Below, in pieces: positions 30,215-37,788 of a stretch of 38,135 nucleotides of DNA (the stretch's first letter is position 1; each line of letters begins with the position of its first letter). Position numbers and translations under genes: made by a program. The DNA comes from Sphingomonadales bacterium UBA7471. Its GTDB lineage: Bacteria; Pseudomonadota; Alphaproteobacteria; Sphingomonadales; Sphingomonadaceae. The notes below the pieces were generated by a model that was given only the letters and a program-made list of their open reading frames with translations, searched no databases and was not told where the DNA came from. The stretch lies in NCBI GenBank assembly GCA_002479765.1, contig DLOZ01000021.1:1-38135 (forward strand). The letters are read 5' to 3'.

Positions 30215-30910
30215 ATGAATATTGCAATATATGATCTCGACAAGACCATAACGCGTCGCCCGACATTTACGCATTTTCTGCTATTTTATGCCCGGCGGAC
30301 CGCGCCCATTCGGCTGGCATTGCTGCCGGTCTGGATCGCGGCGATGCTGGGATATAAGCTTGGCCTATATGGGCGCAAACCGCTGAAACAATTTGGGATC
30401 GCAATGTTCATCGGGCGCAAAATTTGCCCGGACAGCTTACCCAATATCGTCGCCCATTTTACCGAACAGCTTGTGCGCGAAGGCCTTCAACCGGGGGCCG
30501 TTGCACGCATAGACGCAGATCGCGCGCGCGGGGCCTTGCTGGTGATGGCCACCGCGGCACCCCAATTTTATGCCGGCCACATCGGCGCGAAAATTGGTTT
30601 TGATGCCGTTATTGCAACGCGTCATATCGGCGAAGCAGACGGCCAATTGATGCACCGCATCGACGGCGAGAATTGCTACGCCGCAGAAAAATTGCGCCGT
30701 GTGCAGGAATGGTTGTCGCAAAAGGGCATTAACCGCAAAGATGCGCATATCTGTTTTTATTCGGACGATCTGAGCGACCGGTTTACTTTAGACTTCGCAG
30801 ACGAAGGCTATGCGGTGAACCCCTCCAAACGCTTTATGAAGGCAGCTGCCAAGGCCCATTGGGGCGTGCTCGATTTCCGCAGCCCTGACGAGACCTCTTC
30901 AGCTAGCTAA
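30215..30910 (+). CDS. HAD-IB family phosphatase
   Basis: A 231-residue HAD hydrolase of the SerB-like IB type. Motif I is AIYDLDKTITRRPTF, motif II is LLVMATAAPQFYA, and motifs III/IV are in ICFYSDDLSDRFTLDFADEGYAVNP. The segment FLLFYARRTAPIRLALLPVWIAAMLGYKLGLYGRK is hydrophobic and basic, which suggests membrane association and a lipid or membrane-bound phosphate substrate, as in several HAD-IB proteins next to acyltransferases. It is divergent from the nucleotidyltransferase gene and overlaps the convergent glycerophosphotransferase-like gene by 12 bp. The substrate is not known. Confidence 0.88.
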   Translation: MNIAIYDLDKTITRRPTFTHFLLFYARRTAPIRLALLPVWIAAMLGYKLGLYGRKPLKQFGIAMFIGRKICPDSLPNIVAHFTEQLVREGLQPGAVARIDADRARGALLVMATAAPQFYAGHIGAKIGFDAVIATRHIGEADGQLMHRIDGENCYAAEKLRRVQEWLSQKGINRKDAHICFYSDDLSDRFTLDFADEGYAVNPSKRFMKAAAKAHWGVLDFRSPDETSSAS

Positions 30911-32137
30911 GCTTTCAATATATCGGCCCAAAGCCTCAGCCCCGCGTTCCGACGCGGGGCGCGGATCGCTTTGGTCGGCGGTGTAGGCCATGCGCTGCTC
31001 TTGGGCTTTGCGATATTGGGCGGCAATCTGCGCATGATCGGGCAACAATGCTATCAACTGCTTGGCCGTGCGGACAACCGGGCCGTTGTTCCAGAAATCA
31101 TATTCGGGCGGCGCGCCGGGCAACGCGGCACTGTGCGTATCGATGAAAAAACAGGCGCGCGGGCGATGCAGAAATTCATACACCTGGCTTGAAACGTCAC
31201 CAATATAGACGTCTGCGGACAGGGTATAGCTCATGTCAAACAGGCGCGCGCTATCCACATCGATCCGGATATTCGGGGCATCATAATATTTGGGATCAAT
31301 ATCTGGCCGTGTGCGGGTCACGCGATATTCGGGCGAAATATGCACCTTTTTATAAAATAGCATCACATGCGGCGCAAAGATGAGATTGTAACGGTCCGCA
31401 TTCTGGTAAAAAAATTCCAATATGTCCGCCCCGTGATCGAACCAGCTGGACATATGGGGATCGAAATGCGGGTTGTATAAAAAGGTCGGCTTGCCGTTGT
31501 CGAAAAATGTTTCAGGGGTGCGCCCCCGCAAAATGTCGAACTTTGGGTAGCCGATGATCCGGCAGCGTTCAGGTGTGGACACGCCCGCATCCACCATCTG
31601 GTCCACAACCTTTTGTCCGCTGACCATCAACAGGTCAAAATCCACGAATGCAGGGTGAAAAGATACATTCCGGTCCCCCGCCCCATGGGGCACACAGACA
31701 AAGGCAGGGCAATGTTTGCGGCGACGAAATTTGGTCCAATGGCGTTTGAGGGTCAGGCAGGTGCGTTCTGTCGACACGATGGCGACGGATTTCCGTAAGA
31801 ACGCATTATGCCAATATAAACGCAATATCCGGTGAACGGGCACCAATCTGTTCAGGCCGTTTGTGAGCGTCTTGAGCCATTCGGGTAACGCCAATGACCG
31901 CCAATGCAAGGCGGCAATCTGCTCAGGCGTCAGCAGCCTTTCGACCTCTTTGCGCGTCACGTCACTGCCAAAGGCGACGATCGCCCGATAGGCTTTTTCA
32001 CGCAACGCAAATGCGCCGGCTATCCCCGCCAAATGCGCCACTTGGTGGCCCGCATCATGGTTGAACAGGAAAATAACGTCCGATTTGACCGACGCCGCAG
32101 CCTTCTTGTGTCGTGGATTATTCATACAAAGCGGCAT
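30899..32137 (-). CDS. CDP-glycerol glycerophosphotransferase-like protein
   Basis: A 412-residue soluble glycosyltransferase-B-like protein related to TagB/TagF. Key segments: FVCVPHGAGDRNVSFHPAFVDFDLLMVSGQKVVDQM, CRIIGYPKFDIL, TFLYNPHFDPHMSSW, LIFAPHVMLFY and the acidic YTLSADVYIGDVSSQVYEFL, which aligns with the TDYSS..F.F motif of teichoic-acid polymerases. These enzymes transfer glycerol phosphate, or a related phospho-alcohol, from a CDP carrier to a membrane acceptor. In a Gram-negative the product would be a phosphoglycerol-decorated surface glycan. Start 32137 (MPLCMNN) and 32125 (MNNPRH) are both possible; neither has a strong ribosome site. The flippase gene starts divergently. Confidence 0.82.
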   Translation of the reverse strand: MPLCMNNPRHKKAAASVKSDVIFLFNHDAGHQVAHLAGIAGAFALREKAYRAIVAFGSDVTRKEVERLLTPEQIAALHWRSLALPEWLKTLTNGLNRLVPVHRILRLYWHNAFLRKSVAIVSTERTCLTLKRHWTKFRRRKHCPAFVCVPHGAGDRNVSFHPAFVDFDLLMVSGQKVVDQMVDAGVSTPERCRIIGYPKFDILRGRTPETFFDNGKPTFLYNPHFDPHMSSWFDHGADILEFFYQNADRYNLIFAPHVMLFYKKVHISPEYRVTRTRPDIDPKYYDAPNIRIDVDSARLFDMSYTLSADVYIGDVSSQVYEFLHRPRACFFIDTHSAALPGAPPEYDFWNNGPVVRTAKQLIALLPDHAQIAAQYRKAQEQRMAYTADQSDPRPASERGAEALGRYIESLAS

Positions 32138-32265
32138 CTATCGCCATTGATGGATTTTTGCGACCAGTTTGCAGCGCGTTCAATTTTTTTCCGGCGCGTC
32201 ATGACATGGCTTTGATTAACAGCCGAAGTGCACTAGTCCCGCATACTGATTGGGGGTCTGGCGTA

Positions 32266-33570
32266 ATGGCTGAACAAAAACGGGGGAGTGGGCGGCGCAT
32301 TTTGCAATCGGGCGCGTGGCTGTTCTTGCCAAAGACCACCTCTGCGGTGCTCAGCCTGATTTACCTTGCCGCCTCGACTCAAAGCTTGGGTGCGGCAGAA
32401 TTTGGCAAATTCATGCTGATCTTCAGCTTTGCCCAAACCATATCCAGCTTCACATCGTTCCAGACGTGGCAAATATTGATCCGCTATGGCACGGCGTTGG
32501 TGCACACACAGTCGGATCAAAAGCTCGCCGAACTCACATGGTTTTGCCTGATCCTTGATATCATCGGGGCATTGCTGGCGTTCCTGGTCGCGATGGTCGG
32601 CGCATGGGCGCTTGCCCACAACCAAGGCTGGAGTGATTCAGAGGCAATCGCCGTGGTCGGCTTCACGGCCCTTTTGGTGCTGTCCGCCCGTTCGACACCG
32701 ACAGGGCTGCTGCGCATCAACGACCGTTTTGGTGACGCCGCCATTCCCGACATGCTGGTGCCGATCATCCGCCTTATCGGCACTGGCATATTGGTGCTGA
32801 CACAGCCTACGGCATGGGGGTTCCTCGCGGTGTGGCTATTGTCCGAAATGGTGCCAACGATATGGGTTTGGGGGAATGTTTTGCGCCGGCTCAAATTGCC
32901 GCTGCGGCTCAGCACTATGCCAACGCTGCGTGGGTTTCAGGACAGCTTCCCCGGCATTACCAAATTCGCTTTATGGTCGAATGTGGGTTCCAGTTTTAAG
33001 CTGACCAGCCAACAAGTGGTCGCGGTTGTCGTCGGCTTCTCCGTCGGTGCAGCGGCGGCTGGATTTTTCCGGCTGGGCTATCAATTGGGTCAGGTGTTTG
33101 CGCGGGTCGGCGACGCCATATCGATGGCGCTATTCACCGAATATGCCCGCGTTGCGCACACCGTCGACGCCAAAGATGCCAGCAACTTGCTCAGCCGCAT
33201 GATTAAAGTGTCCGGCGTTGCGGCGGTGCTCGTATTGGCGATTGTTAGCTTTGCCGGGAAACCCGCTTTGATATGGATATTTGGCGCAGAGTTTGTCGCC
33301 GCTTATCCGTTGGTATTGATCTTGGGCACAGCCACCGCCATCCAATTTGCCACATTAGGGCTGGAGCCTGCCCTGCTCACCGCGGGCAAGGCGGGCCGCG
33401 TGATGCTGTGCAGCCTTGCCGGGGCTGTTGTCGTGGTGCTGATGATGATCTGGCTTATGCCCATTTATGGCGAGGTGGGTGCAGCATTTGCGATGTTAGG
33501 CGCAGCATTGGTCAACGCCGCGCTGCTGGTCATTTCCTATCGGCAAAAGATAGTTGCGCCAAAAGCTTAA
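32266..33570 (+). CDS. Oligosaccharide flippase (lipopolysaccharide biosynthesis protein, MOP superfamily)
   Basis: A 434-residue polytopic protein with about 12-14 hydrophobic spans. The N-terminal pattern ILQSGAWLFLPKTTSAVLSLIYLAASTQSLGAAEFGKFMLIFSFAQT is typical of Wzx-like flippases of the polysaccharide-synthesis family. GFFRLGYQLGQVFARVGDAISMALFTEYAR and the late GTATAIQFATLGLEPALLTAGKAGR fit the same family. Such proteins move undecaprenyl-linked sugar units across the inner membrane. GGGGGT eight bases before the ATG at 32266 supports this start over the frame opening at 32113. It is divergent from the glycerophosphotransferase-like gene and overlaps the convergent hydrolase gene by four bases. 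Confidence 0.9.
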   Translation: MAEQKRGSGRRILQSGAWLFLPKTTSAVLSLIYLAASTQSLGAAEFGKFMLIFSFAQTISSFTSFQTWQILIRYGTALVHTQSDQKLAELTWFCLILDIIGALLAFLVAMVGAWALAHNQGWSDSEAIAVVGFTALLVLSARSTPTGLLRINDRFGDAAIPDMLVPIIRLIGTGILVLTQPTAWGFLAVWLLSEMVPTIWVWGNVLRRLKLPLRLSTMPTLRGFQDSFPGITKFALWSNVGSSFKLTSQQVVAVVVGFSVGAAAAGFFRLGYQLGQVFARVGDAISMALFTEYARVAHTVDAKDASNLLSRMIKVSGVAAVLVLAIVSFAGKPALIWIFGAEFVAAYPLVLILGTATAIQFATLGLEPALLTAGKAGRVMLCSLAGAVVVVLMMIWLMPIYGEVGAAFAMLGAALVNAALLVISYRQKIVAPKA

Positions 33571-34457
33571 CGCGGTCCGTGCGCCTTTATGAAGGTCGTA
33601 ACATCGGTAATGACAGACGCCTTGTTCCGGAAGGGCCGCGCGACCGCCATGATGATATCGGAATGGCCCACATCTGGATAGATTTTCAGCTGCTGTTTCC
33701 CGCCCAGCGCCGCGATCCGTTCCGACAGGACCTTGCTGTTGCGTGGTTTAACCACCGTATCCTTGTCCCCCGTCAGCAACAACAATGGCGGCGCATCGGG
33801 GCGCGCATATGTAATCGGCTGGGTCTCGGTTAAGTCGGGCCATTGGCCAAAGGCAATTTTCGATGACTCGGTCGTGAACGGCAAGAAATCATAAGGGCCG
33901 GCCAAACCGATCACGCCTTTAATAACCTCCGTCCCAAGACCCTGCGCCTTCAAATAACGCGGATCAAGCGCGGTCATCATCGCGATATGCGCGCCGGCGC
34001 TGTGCCCCATCAGGAAGATTTGGTCTTTGTTGCCCTGATGCTTGGCGATATTTGCGTGCACCCACGCAATGGCCGCCGCTGTGTCGTCAACAAATGCGGG
34101 GAAGCGGACCGCAGGCGATTTGCGATAATCGGCAATGACAGTGACAAAACCGCGCGAGGCAAAGGCACGACCCAAAAAGCCATAGCCTTCCCGCTCACCA
34201 TCGCGCCACGCGCCACCATGGAAGAAGATGAGGACGGGGTAAGGCGCAGACGCAGCGCCTTCAGGCGTATAGATATCCAGCTTCTGCCGCGCGTCGGTTC
34301 CGTAAGCGATCGCCGTCACGGGCGTTCCATCAAACTCGGCTGTGCCCGGTGCCCACCGGTCCGCAAAATCGAGCTTTTGTGGATCGCTCTTGTTCCAGAG
34401 CCATAAGCCGGAACCAACGAGCGCAAGGAGCAAAGCCATGAGGATATATTTGATCAT
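33567..34457 (-). CDS. Alpha/beta hydrolase, membrane-anchored esterase-like
   Basis: A 296-residue alpha/beta hydrolase with an N-terminal signal anchor (IKYILMALLLALVGSGLWLW). The oxyanion motif HGGAWRDGER, nucleophile elbow GHSAGAH, acid in TGDKDTVV and histidine in YPDVGHSD give a complete Ser-Asp-His triad. This is the pattern of carboxylesterases of the BD-FAE/HSL-like group. The protein probably faces the periplasm and cuts a small ester. The start at 34457 (MIKYIL) is chosen because it gives a clean anchor; the longer frame to 34511 runs through the ribosomal operon terminator. It is convergent with the flippase gene. Confidence 0.9.
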   Translation of the reverse strand: MIKYILMALLLALVGSGLWLWNKSDPQKLDFADRWAPGTAEFDGTPVTAIAYGTDARQKLDIYTPEGAASAPYPVLIFFHGGAWRDGEREGYGFLGRAFASRGFVTVIADYRKSPAVRFPAFVDDTAAAIAWVHANIAKHQGNKDQIFLMGHSAGAHIAMMTALDPRYLKAQGLGTEVIKGVIGLAGPYDFLPFTTESSKIAFGQWPDLTETQPITYARPDAPPLLLLTGDKDTVVKPRNSKVLSERIAALGGKQQLKIYPDVGHSDIIMAVARPFRNKASVITDVTTFIKAHGPR

Positions 34458-34500
34458 GCGCGCTATGTGCCCGTTAAAGCGCTGTTGAACAACGAAAAAA

Positions 34501-34521
34501 GGCGGCCCCAACGGAGCCGCC
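34501..34521 (-). terminator. Rho-independent terminator of the rplM-rpsI operon
   Basis: Stem GGCGGC (34501-34506) with GCCGCC (34516-34521) around a 9-base loop; on the minus strand it is followed by six T (complement of AAAAAA at 34495-34500). It lies just upstream of the hydrolase start, which therefore needs its own promoter or read-through. Confidence 0.85.
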
Positions 34522-34535
34522 CTTTCCTAACAGTC

Positions 34536-34555
34536 CGCAAGGGTGAACCCTTGCG
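34536..34555 (-). terminator. Second hairpin directly after rpsI
   Basis: Perfect stem CGCAAGGG/CCCTTGCG with loop TGAA, 13 bp after the rpsI stop codon. It has no T run on the minus strand, so it is more likely an RNA-stabilising hairpin or helper to the terminator at 34501 than a terminator in its own right. Confidence 0.6.
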
Positions 34556-34568
34556 TTTCTGAATATTC

Positions 34569-35060
34569 TTAACGCTTCGAGAACTGGAAGCTCTTACGCG
34601 CCTTGGCCTTGCCGTATTTCTTACGCTCGACAACGCGGCTATCGCGGGTCAGGAAGCCTTCCGACTTCACAGCGCTGCGCAGCAGTGGCTCATATTTCGA
34701 CAGTGCCTGTGCGATGCCATGCTTGACTGCGCCAGCCTGACCCGAAAGGCCACCGCCTTTGACGGTTGCGATAACGTCATATTGGCCGGTACGCTCGGTG
34801 ACACCGAACGGCTGGTTGATGACGAGACGCAGCGAAGGACGTGCGAAGTAAATTTCCTGATCACGGCCATTGACGACGATCTTGCCGGTGCCTGGCTTCA
34901 ACCAAACGCGGGCAACTGCGTCCTTACGACGGCCAGTTGCATAAGCGCGACCTTGCGCATCAATTTCCTGTTCGCGAACGACAGCAGCAATCTGTGCTGG
35001 TGCCTGAACGTCGGCGCCCAGGGTTTCGAGATCAGCGAGCGAATTTGCAGTTTCAGACAT
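34569..35060 (-). CDS. rpsI: 30S ribosomal protein S9
   Basis: A 163-residue S9, with an N-terminal extension of about 35 residues (MSETANSLADLETLGADVQAPAQ) common in alphaproteobacteria. The S9 core is AYATGRRKDAVARVWLKPGTGKIVVNGR, and the tail KKYGKAKARKSFQFSKR ends in the SKR that reaches the decoding site tRNA. Its start codon shares one base with the rplM stop (TAATG), so translation is coupled. Two hairpins follow. Confidence 0.98.
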   Translation of the reverse strand: MSETANSLADLETLGADVQAPAQIAAVVREQEIDAQGRAYATGRRKDAVARVWLKPGTGKIVVNGRDQEIYFARPSLRLVINQPFGVTERTGQYDVIATVKGGGLSGQAGAVKHGIAQALSKYEPLLRSAVKSEGFLTRDSRVVERKKYGKAKARKSFQFSKR

Positions 35061-35539
35061 TATGCACCCACCTTGTTCTTGCGGTTCATGGAAGCGACGT
35101 CGAGCGTCTTTGGCTGTTGGCCGGCATGCGGATGCTCGGTACCATTATACAGATGCAGCGCGCGCATTTGGGCACGACCCAAAGGACCGCGTGGAACCAT
35201 GCGCTCAACGGCCTTTTCAAGGACGCGCTCAGGGAACTTGCTGTCAAGCACCTTACCTGCAGTGATGCCCTTGATACCGCCGATGTAACCGGTGTGGCGA
35301 TAGTAAACCTTGTCGGTCAACTTCTTGCCGGTGAACTTCACCTTGTCGGCATTGATGACGACAACATGGTCGCCGCAATCCACGTGCGGGGTGTAGCTTG
35401 GCTTGGTCTTACCACGCAGGATGTTGGCGATAAGGCTGGCAACACGGCCAACAACCAAACCTTCTGCGTCAATGAGGATCCACGATTTCTCGACGTCCTG
35501 TGGACGGATCGATTTCGTAACTCTGGATAGCGTTTTCAT
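35060..35539 (-). CDS. rplM: 50S ribosomal protein L13
   Basis: A 159-residue L13, an early assembly protein of the large subunit. MKTLSRVTKSIRPQDVEKSW begins the family pattern; ILIDAEGLVVGRVASLIANILRGK, HVDCGDHVVVINADKV, MVPRGPLGRAQMRALHLYNGTEHPH are diagnostic. The start at 35539 is selected by family length; the frame stays open to 35629 without family support. It is the first gene of the rplM-rpsI operon. A TTGACT element (35636-35631, minus strand) is a possible -35 box, but no convincing -10 goes with it. Confidence 0.98.
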   Translation of the reverse strand: MKTLSRVTKSIRPQDVEKSWILIDAEGLVVGRVASLIANILRGKTKPSYTPHVDCGDHVVVINADKVKFTGKKLTDKVYYRHTGYIGGIKGITAGKVLDSKFPERVLEKAVERMVPRGPLGRAQMRALHLYNGTEHPHAGQQPKTLDVASMNRKNKVGA

Positions 35540-35682
35540 CGCTAATCGCACCTTTCGAAATTTTAGTGTTGCACAGAATCGCAAAGGATCCTGCACGCGA
35601 AGCGGTGCCAATGGCGACGAACCGGTCATTAGTCAAGCAAAAGCAGGGGTTTTACGACGGGTATAATAATACCTTTCGGTGT

Positions 35683-36741
35683 TTAGGCTGTGTTGCGTCC
35701 CAAGACATGCGCGCCCCAGACCGTGGCCGCGACCAAAAGGGCGCCGACCGCCTGATGTGAAACGGCAAGGACGATGTTCACCCCCGTCATCACGGTCGCA
35801 ATGCCCAGCAGCATCTGGATGCCGAACGCGCTATGGATAGCCACAGATGCCGCGCGAACGCCTGCTTTCTTGACCTGCCGTGCCATCAGGATCAGCGCAA
35901 TCACCGCGACCCACGCCCACCAGCGGTGGACGAAATGGGTGAGATAGGGGTCATTTACCAAAGCATAAAATGCGCCCTTGGCGGTATCGACGCCATCGGG
36001 ATAAAAACGGTCGTTCATCAATGGCCATGTGTTGGCGACATATCCGGCATTCAGCCCGGCAACCCACGCGCCGAAGAGCAATTGAATAAACAATATCGCC
36101 AAGATACTGCCCGTAAAGCCAGTGATGCGCGCGGGCTTTGCCGATGGATTTTTCGTCAGTGCGTGTAAATCAAGCGCGGTCCAAACAAGGCCACCCAAGA
36201 TGGTGAGGGCCGTCAAAAGATGGACCGCAAGCCGGTAATGGCTGACATCGGTGCGCGCGGACAGCCCCGATGACACCATCCACCAGCCAATGGTCCCTTG
36301 CAGACCACCCAGCGCAAGCAAAGCAAGCAAGCGCAGCTTGTAGCCGCTCGGGATCGCCTGCTTGATCCAGAACCATGCCAGCGGCAGCGCAAAGGCCAAT
36401 CCGATAACCCGCCCCAACAGGCGGTGGACCCATTCCCAGAAATAGATGAATTTGAACTCCGCCAGCGTCATGCCCGCCGGGCCGTTAATTTCGGTATATT
36501 CCGGGATCTGTTTGTATTTTTCGAATTCGGAGAGCCAGCTCGCCTCATTCAACGGTGGCAAAGCGCCCGTAATGGGCTTCCATTCGGTAATCGACAGGCC
36601 CGATTCGGTCAGGCGCGTAATCCCGCCGACAACCACCATCGCAAAGACGAGAGCCGCCACGCTCATAAGCCATGTAATCAGCGCCTGAGGGCGTGTGACG
36701 CGCGCACCGGCTGCGGCGTCAGAATGAAGAGCTTTATCCAT
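35683..36741 (-). CDS. ctaA: Heme A synthase (COX15/CtaA type)
   Basis: A 352-residue inner-membrane protein with eight spans that oxidises heme O to heme A for aa3-type cytochrome oxidase. The two four-helix halves each carry histidines: WEWVHRLLGR and HYRLAVHLL in the first, LTHFVHRWWAW and AVSHQAVGALL in the second. GGITRLTESGLSITEWKPITGALPPL is the conserved proteobacterial N-terminal region. The start MDKALHS at 36741 fits the family; the frame is open to 36822. It stands apart from other cytochrome oxidase genes in this window. Confidence 0.96.
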   Translation of the reverse strand: MDKALHSDAAAGARVTRPQALITWLMSVAALVFAMVVVGGITRLTESGLSITEWKPITGALPPLNEASWLSEFEKYKQIPEYTEINGPAGMTLAEFKFIYFWEWVHRLLGRVIGLAFALPLAWFWIKQAIPSGYKLRLLALLALGGLQGTIGWWMVSSGLSARTDVSHYRLAVHLLTALTILGGLVWTALDLHALTKNPSAKPARITGFTGSILAILFIQLLFGAWVAGLNAGYVANTWPLMNDRFYPDGVDTAKGAFYALVNDPYLTHFVHRWWAWVAVIALILMARQVKKAGVRAASVAIHSAFGIQMLLGIATVMTGVNIVLAVSHQAVGALLVAATVWGAHVLGRNTA

Positions 36742-36822
36742 AAATCGCAATATGCCCCTGATTTCAGCACGCTGCAAGCGCACAGAGGTTGCAAAAATGG
36801 TCAACATGGCTGCAATTCGCAC

Positions 36823-36841
36823 GATGTAATGTTGTAACGTC
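36823..36841. promoter_or_regulatory. Candidate Zur/Fur-type operator before the MerC-like gene
   Basis: GATGTAA-TGTTG-TAACGTC is an imperfect inverted repeat (arms pair at five of seven positions), AT-rich, 26 bp upstream of the MerC-like ATG. Its pattern recalls alphaproteobacterial Zur boxes (..GTTATAnTATAAC..), and a Zur-type gene is the second gene of this unit. The assignment rests on position and loose resemblance only. Confidence 0.4.
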
Positions 36842-36867
36842 CAACGAATCAGTGTAATGCGACCACA

Positions 36868-37233
36868 ATGACGCAGGCATGGAAAAAATGGCGATGGGAC
36901 GGGCTGGGCTTAAGCATTGCTGGCCTGTGCCTTGTGCATTGCCTTGTCACCATGCTTTTGCTGGCGTTTCTGGCATCGGCGAGCGGTGTTTTGCTCAACT
37001 CGATCATTCATGAAACCGGCCTGTTACTGGCCATTCTGTTCGGCGTATTGGCGCTTGGTAAGGGCTTTTGGGATCATGGACTGTTTACGCCAGCCATCGT
37101 TGGCGCAGCAGGAATCGGCATGATGGCGGGCGCATTGACGCTGCCCCATGGATGGATGGAGATCGTCTGGACCGTCCTTGGCGTCATCTGCCTTGCGCTG
37201 GGACATTTCCTGAACCATCGCGCATCTGCCTGA
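36868..37233 (+). CDS. MerC domain membrane protein
   Basis: A 121-residue, four-span membrane protein of the MerC family: WDGLGLSIAGLCLVHCLVTMLLLAF with a Cys-x3-Cys in the first span, then LNSIIHETGLLLAILFGVLALGKGFW, AAGIGMMAGAL and a final WTVLGVICLALGHFLNHR. MerC imports Hg2+ in mercury operons, but stand-alone copies without merR/merA, such as this one, may move other metals. It is followed 42 bp later by a Zur-like regulator, which suggests zinc control. The candidate operator lies upstream of both. No mercury reductase is in the window. Confidence 0.9.
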   Translation: MTQAWKKWRWDGLGLSIAGLCLVHCLVTMLLLAFLASASGVLLNSIIHETGLLLAILFGVLALGKGFWDHGLFTPAIVGAAGIGMMAGALTLPHGWMEIVWTVLGVICLALGHFLNHRASA

Positions 37234-37275
37234 CGGGCAATTGACCGGCTGGCTGTCAAAGCCTACATTATCAAT

Positions 37276-37734
37276 ATGGCAGTTCATCATCATCACGAGC
37301 ATGCAGGTGCATCGCTTGCCCAAGCCGCCGAATCGGCGTTGGTCGAGGCGGGCGAGCAGTGGACCGATATGCGCGCGGACATTTTCGCGGTGCTCGCCAC
37401 ATTTGAAAAACCCGCATCGGCCTACGACATCGCTGATCTTGTTTCGCAAAAGCGCGGGAAGCGCGTTGCGCCCAACAGCGTGTACCGGATACTCGATCTG
37501 TTCGTGACCACCAACCTTGCGCGCCGCGTCGAAAGCGCGAACGCCTATCTCGCAAATTCACATCCCGGCTGTTTGCACGATTGCATTTTCCTGATCTGCG
37601 ACAGCTGTGGCACGGCCACGCATATTGATGACGACATACTGACCATGAACGTTCGCGCAGCGGCCGAACATGCCGGTTTTGCCGAGGTTCGCCCCGTGAT
37701 CGAAGTCCGCGGGAAATGCGCCGATTGCGGGTAG
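37276..37734 (+). CDS. zur: Fur family transcriptional regulator, Zur-type
   Basis: A 152-residue Fur-superfamily repressor. The DNA-binding region is MRADIFAVLATFEKPASAYDIADLV with VAPNSVYRILDLFV. The structural zinc site is two Cys pairs, Cys108/Cys111 (CDSC) and Cys148/Cys151 (CADC), spaced as in Zur of E. coli. HPGCLHDCIFLICDSCG places a regulatory cysteine and histidines as in Zur rather than Fur. The N-terminus is unusual: MAVHHHHEHAGA has a natural His cluster that could bind metal. It probably senses zinc and represses uptake genes, including the MerC-like gene in front of it. The symbol is given on these residues, not on experiment. Confidence 0.88.
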   Translation: MAVHHHHEHAGASLAQAAESALVEAGEQWTDMRADIFAVLATFEKPASAYDIADLVSQKRGKRVAPNSVYRILDLFVTTNLARRVESANAYLANSHPGCLHDCIFLICDSCGTATHIDDDILTMNVRAAAEHAGFAEVRPVIEVRGKCADCG

Positions 37735-37788
37735 CGCTGGCGCAATTCCCCGTTCGACACCCCGATAAAAGGCCGCTAAGCTGACGTC

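Noticed and set aside
35655..35680. GGTAT-AATA-ATACC in the rplM-ctaA gap as an operator or terminator
   Set aside because: Five-base arms only and no T run; too weak to support a call.
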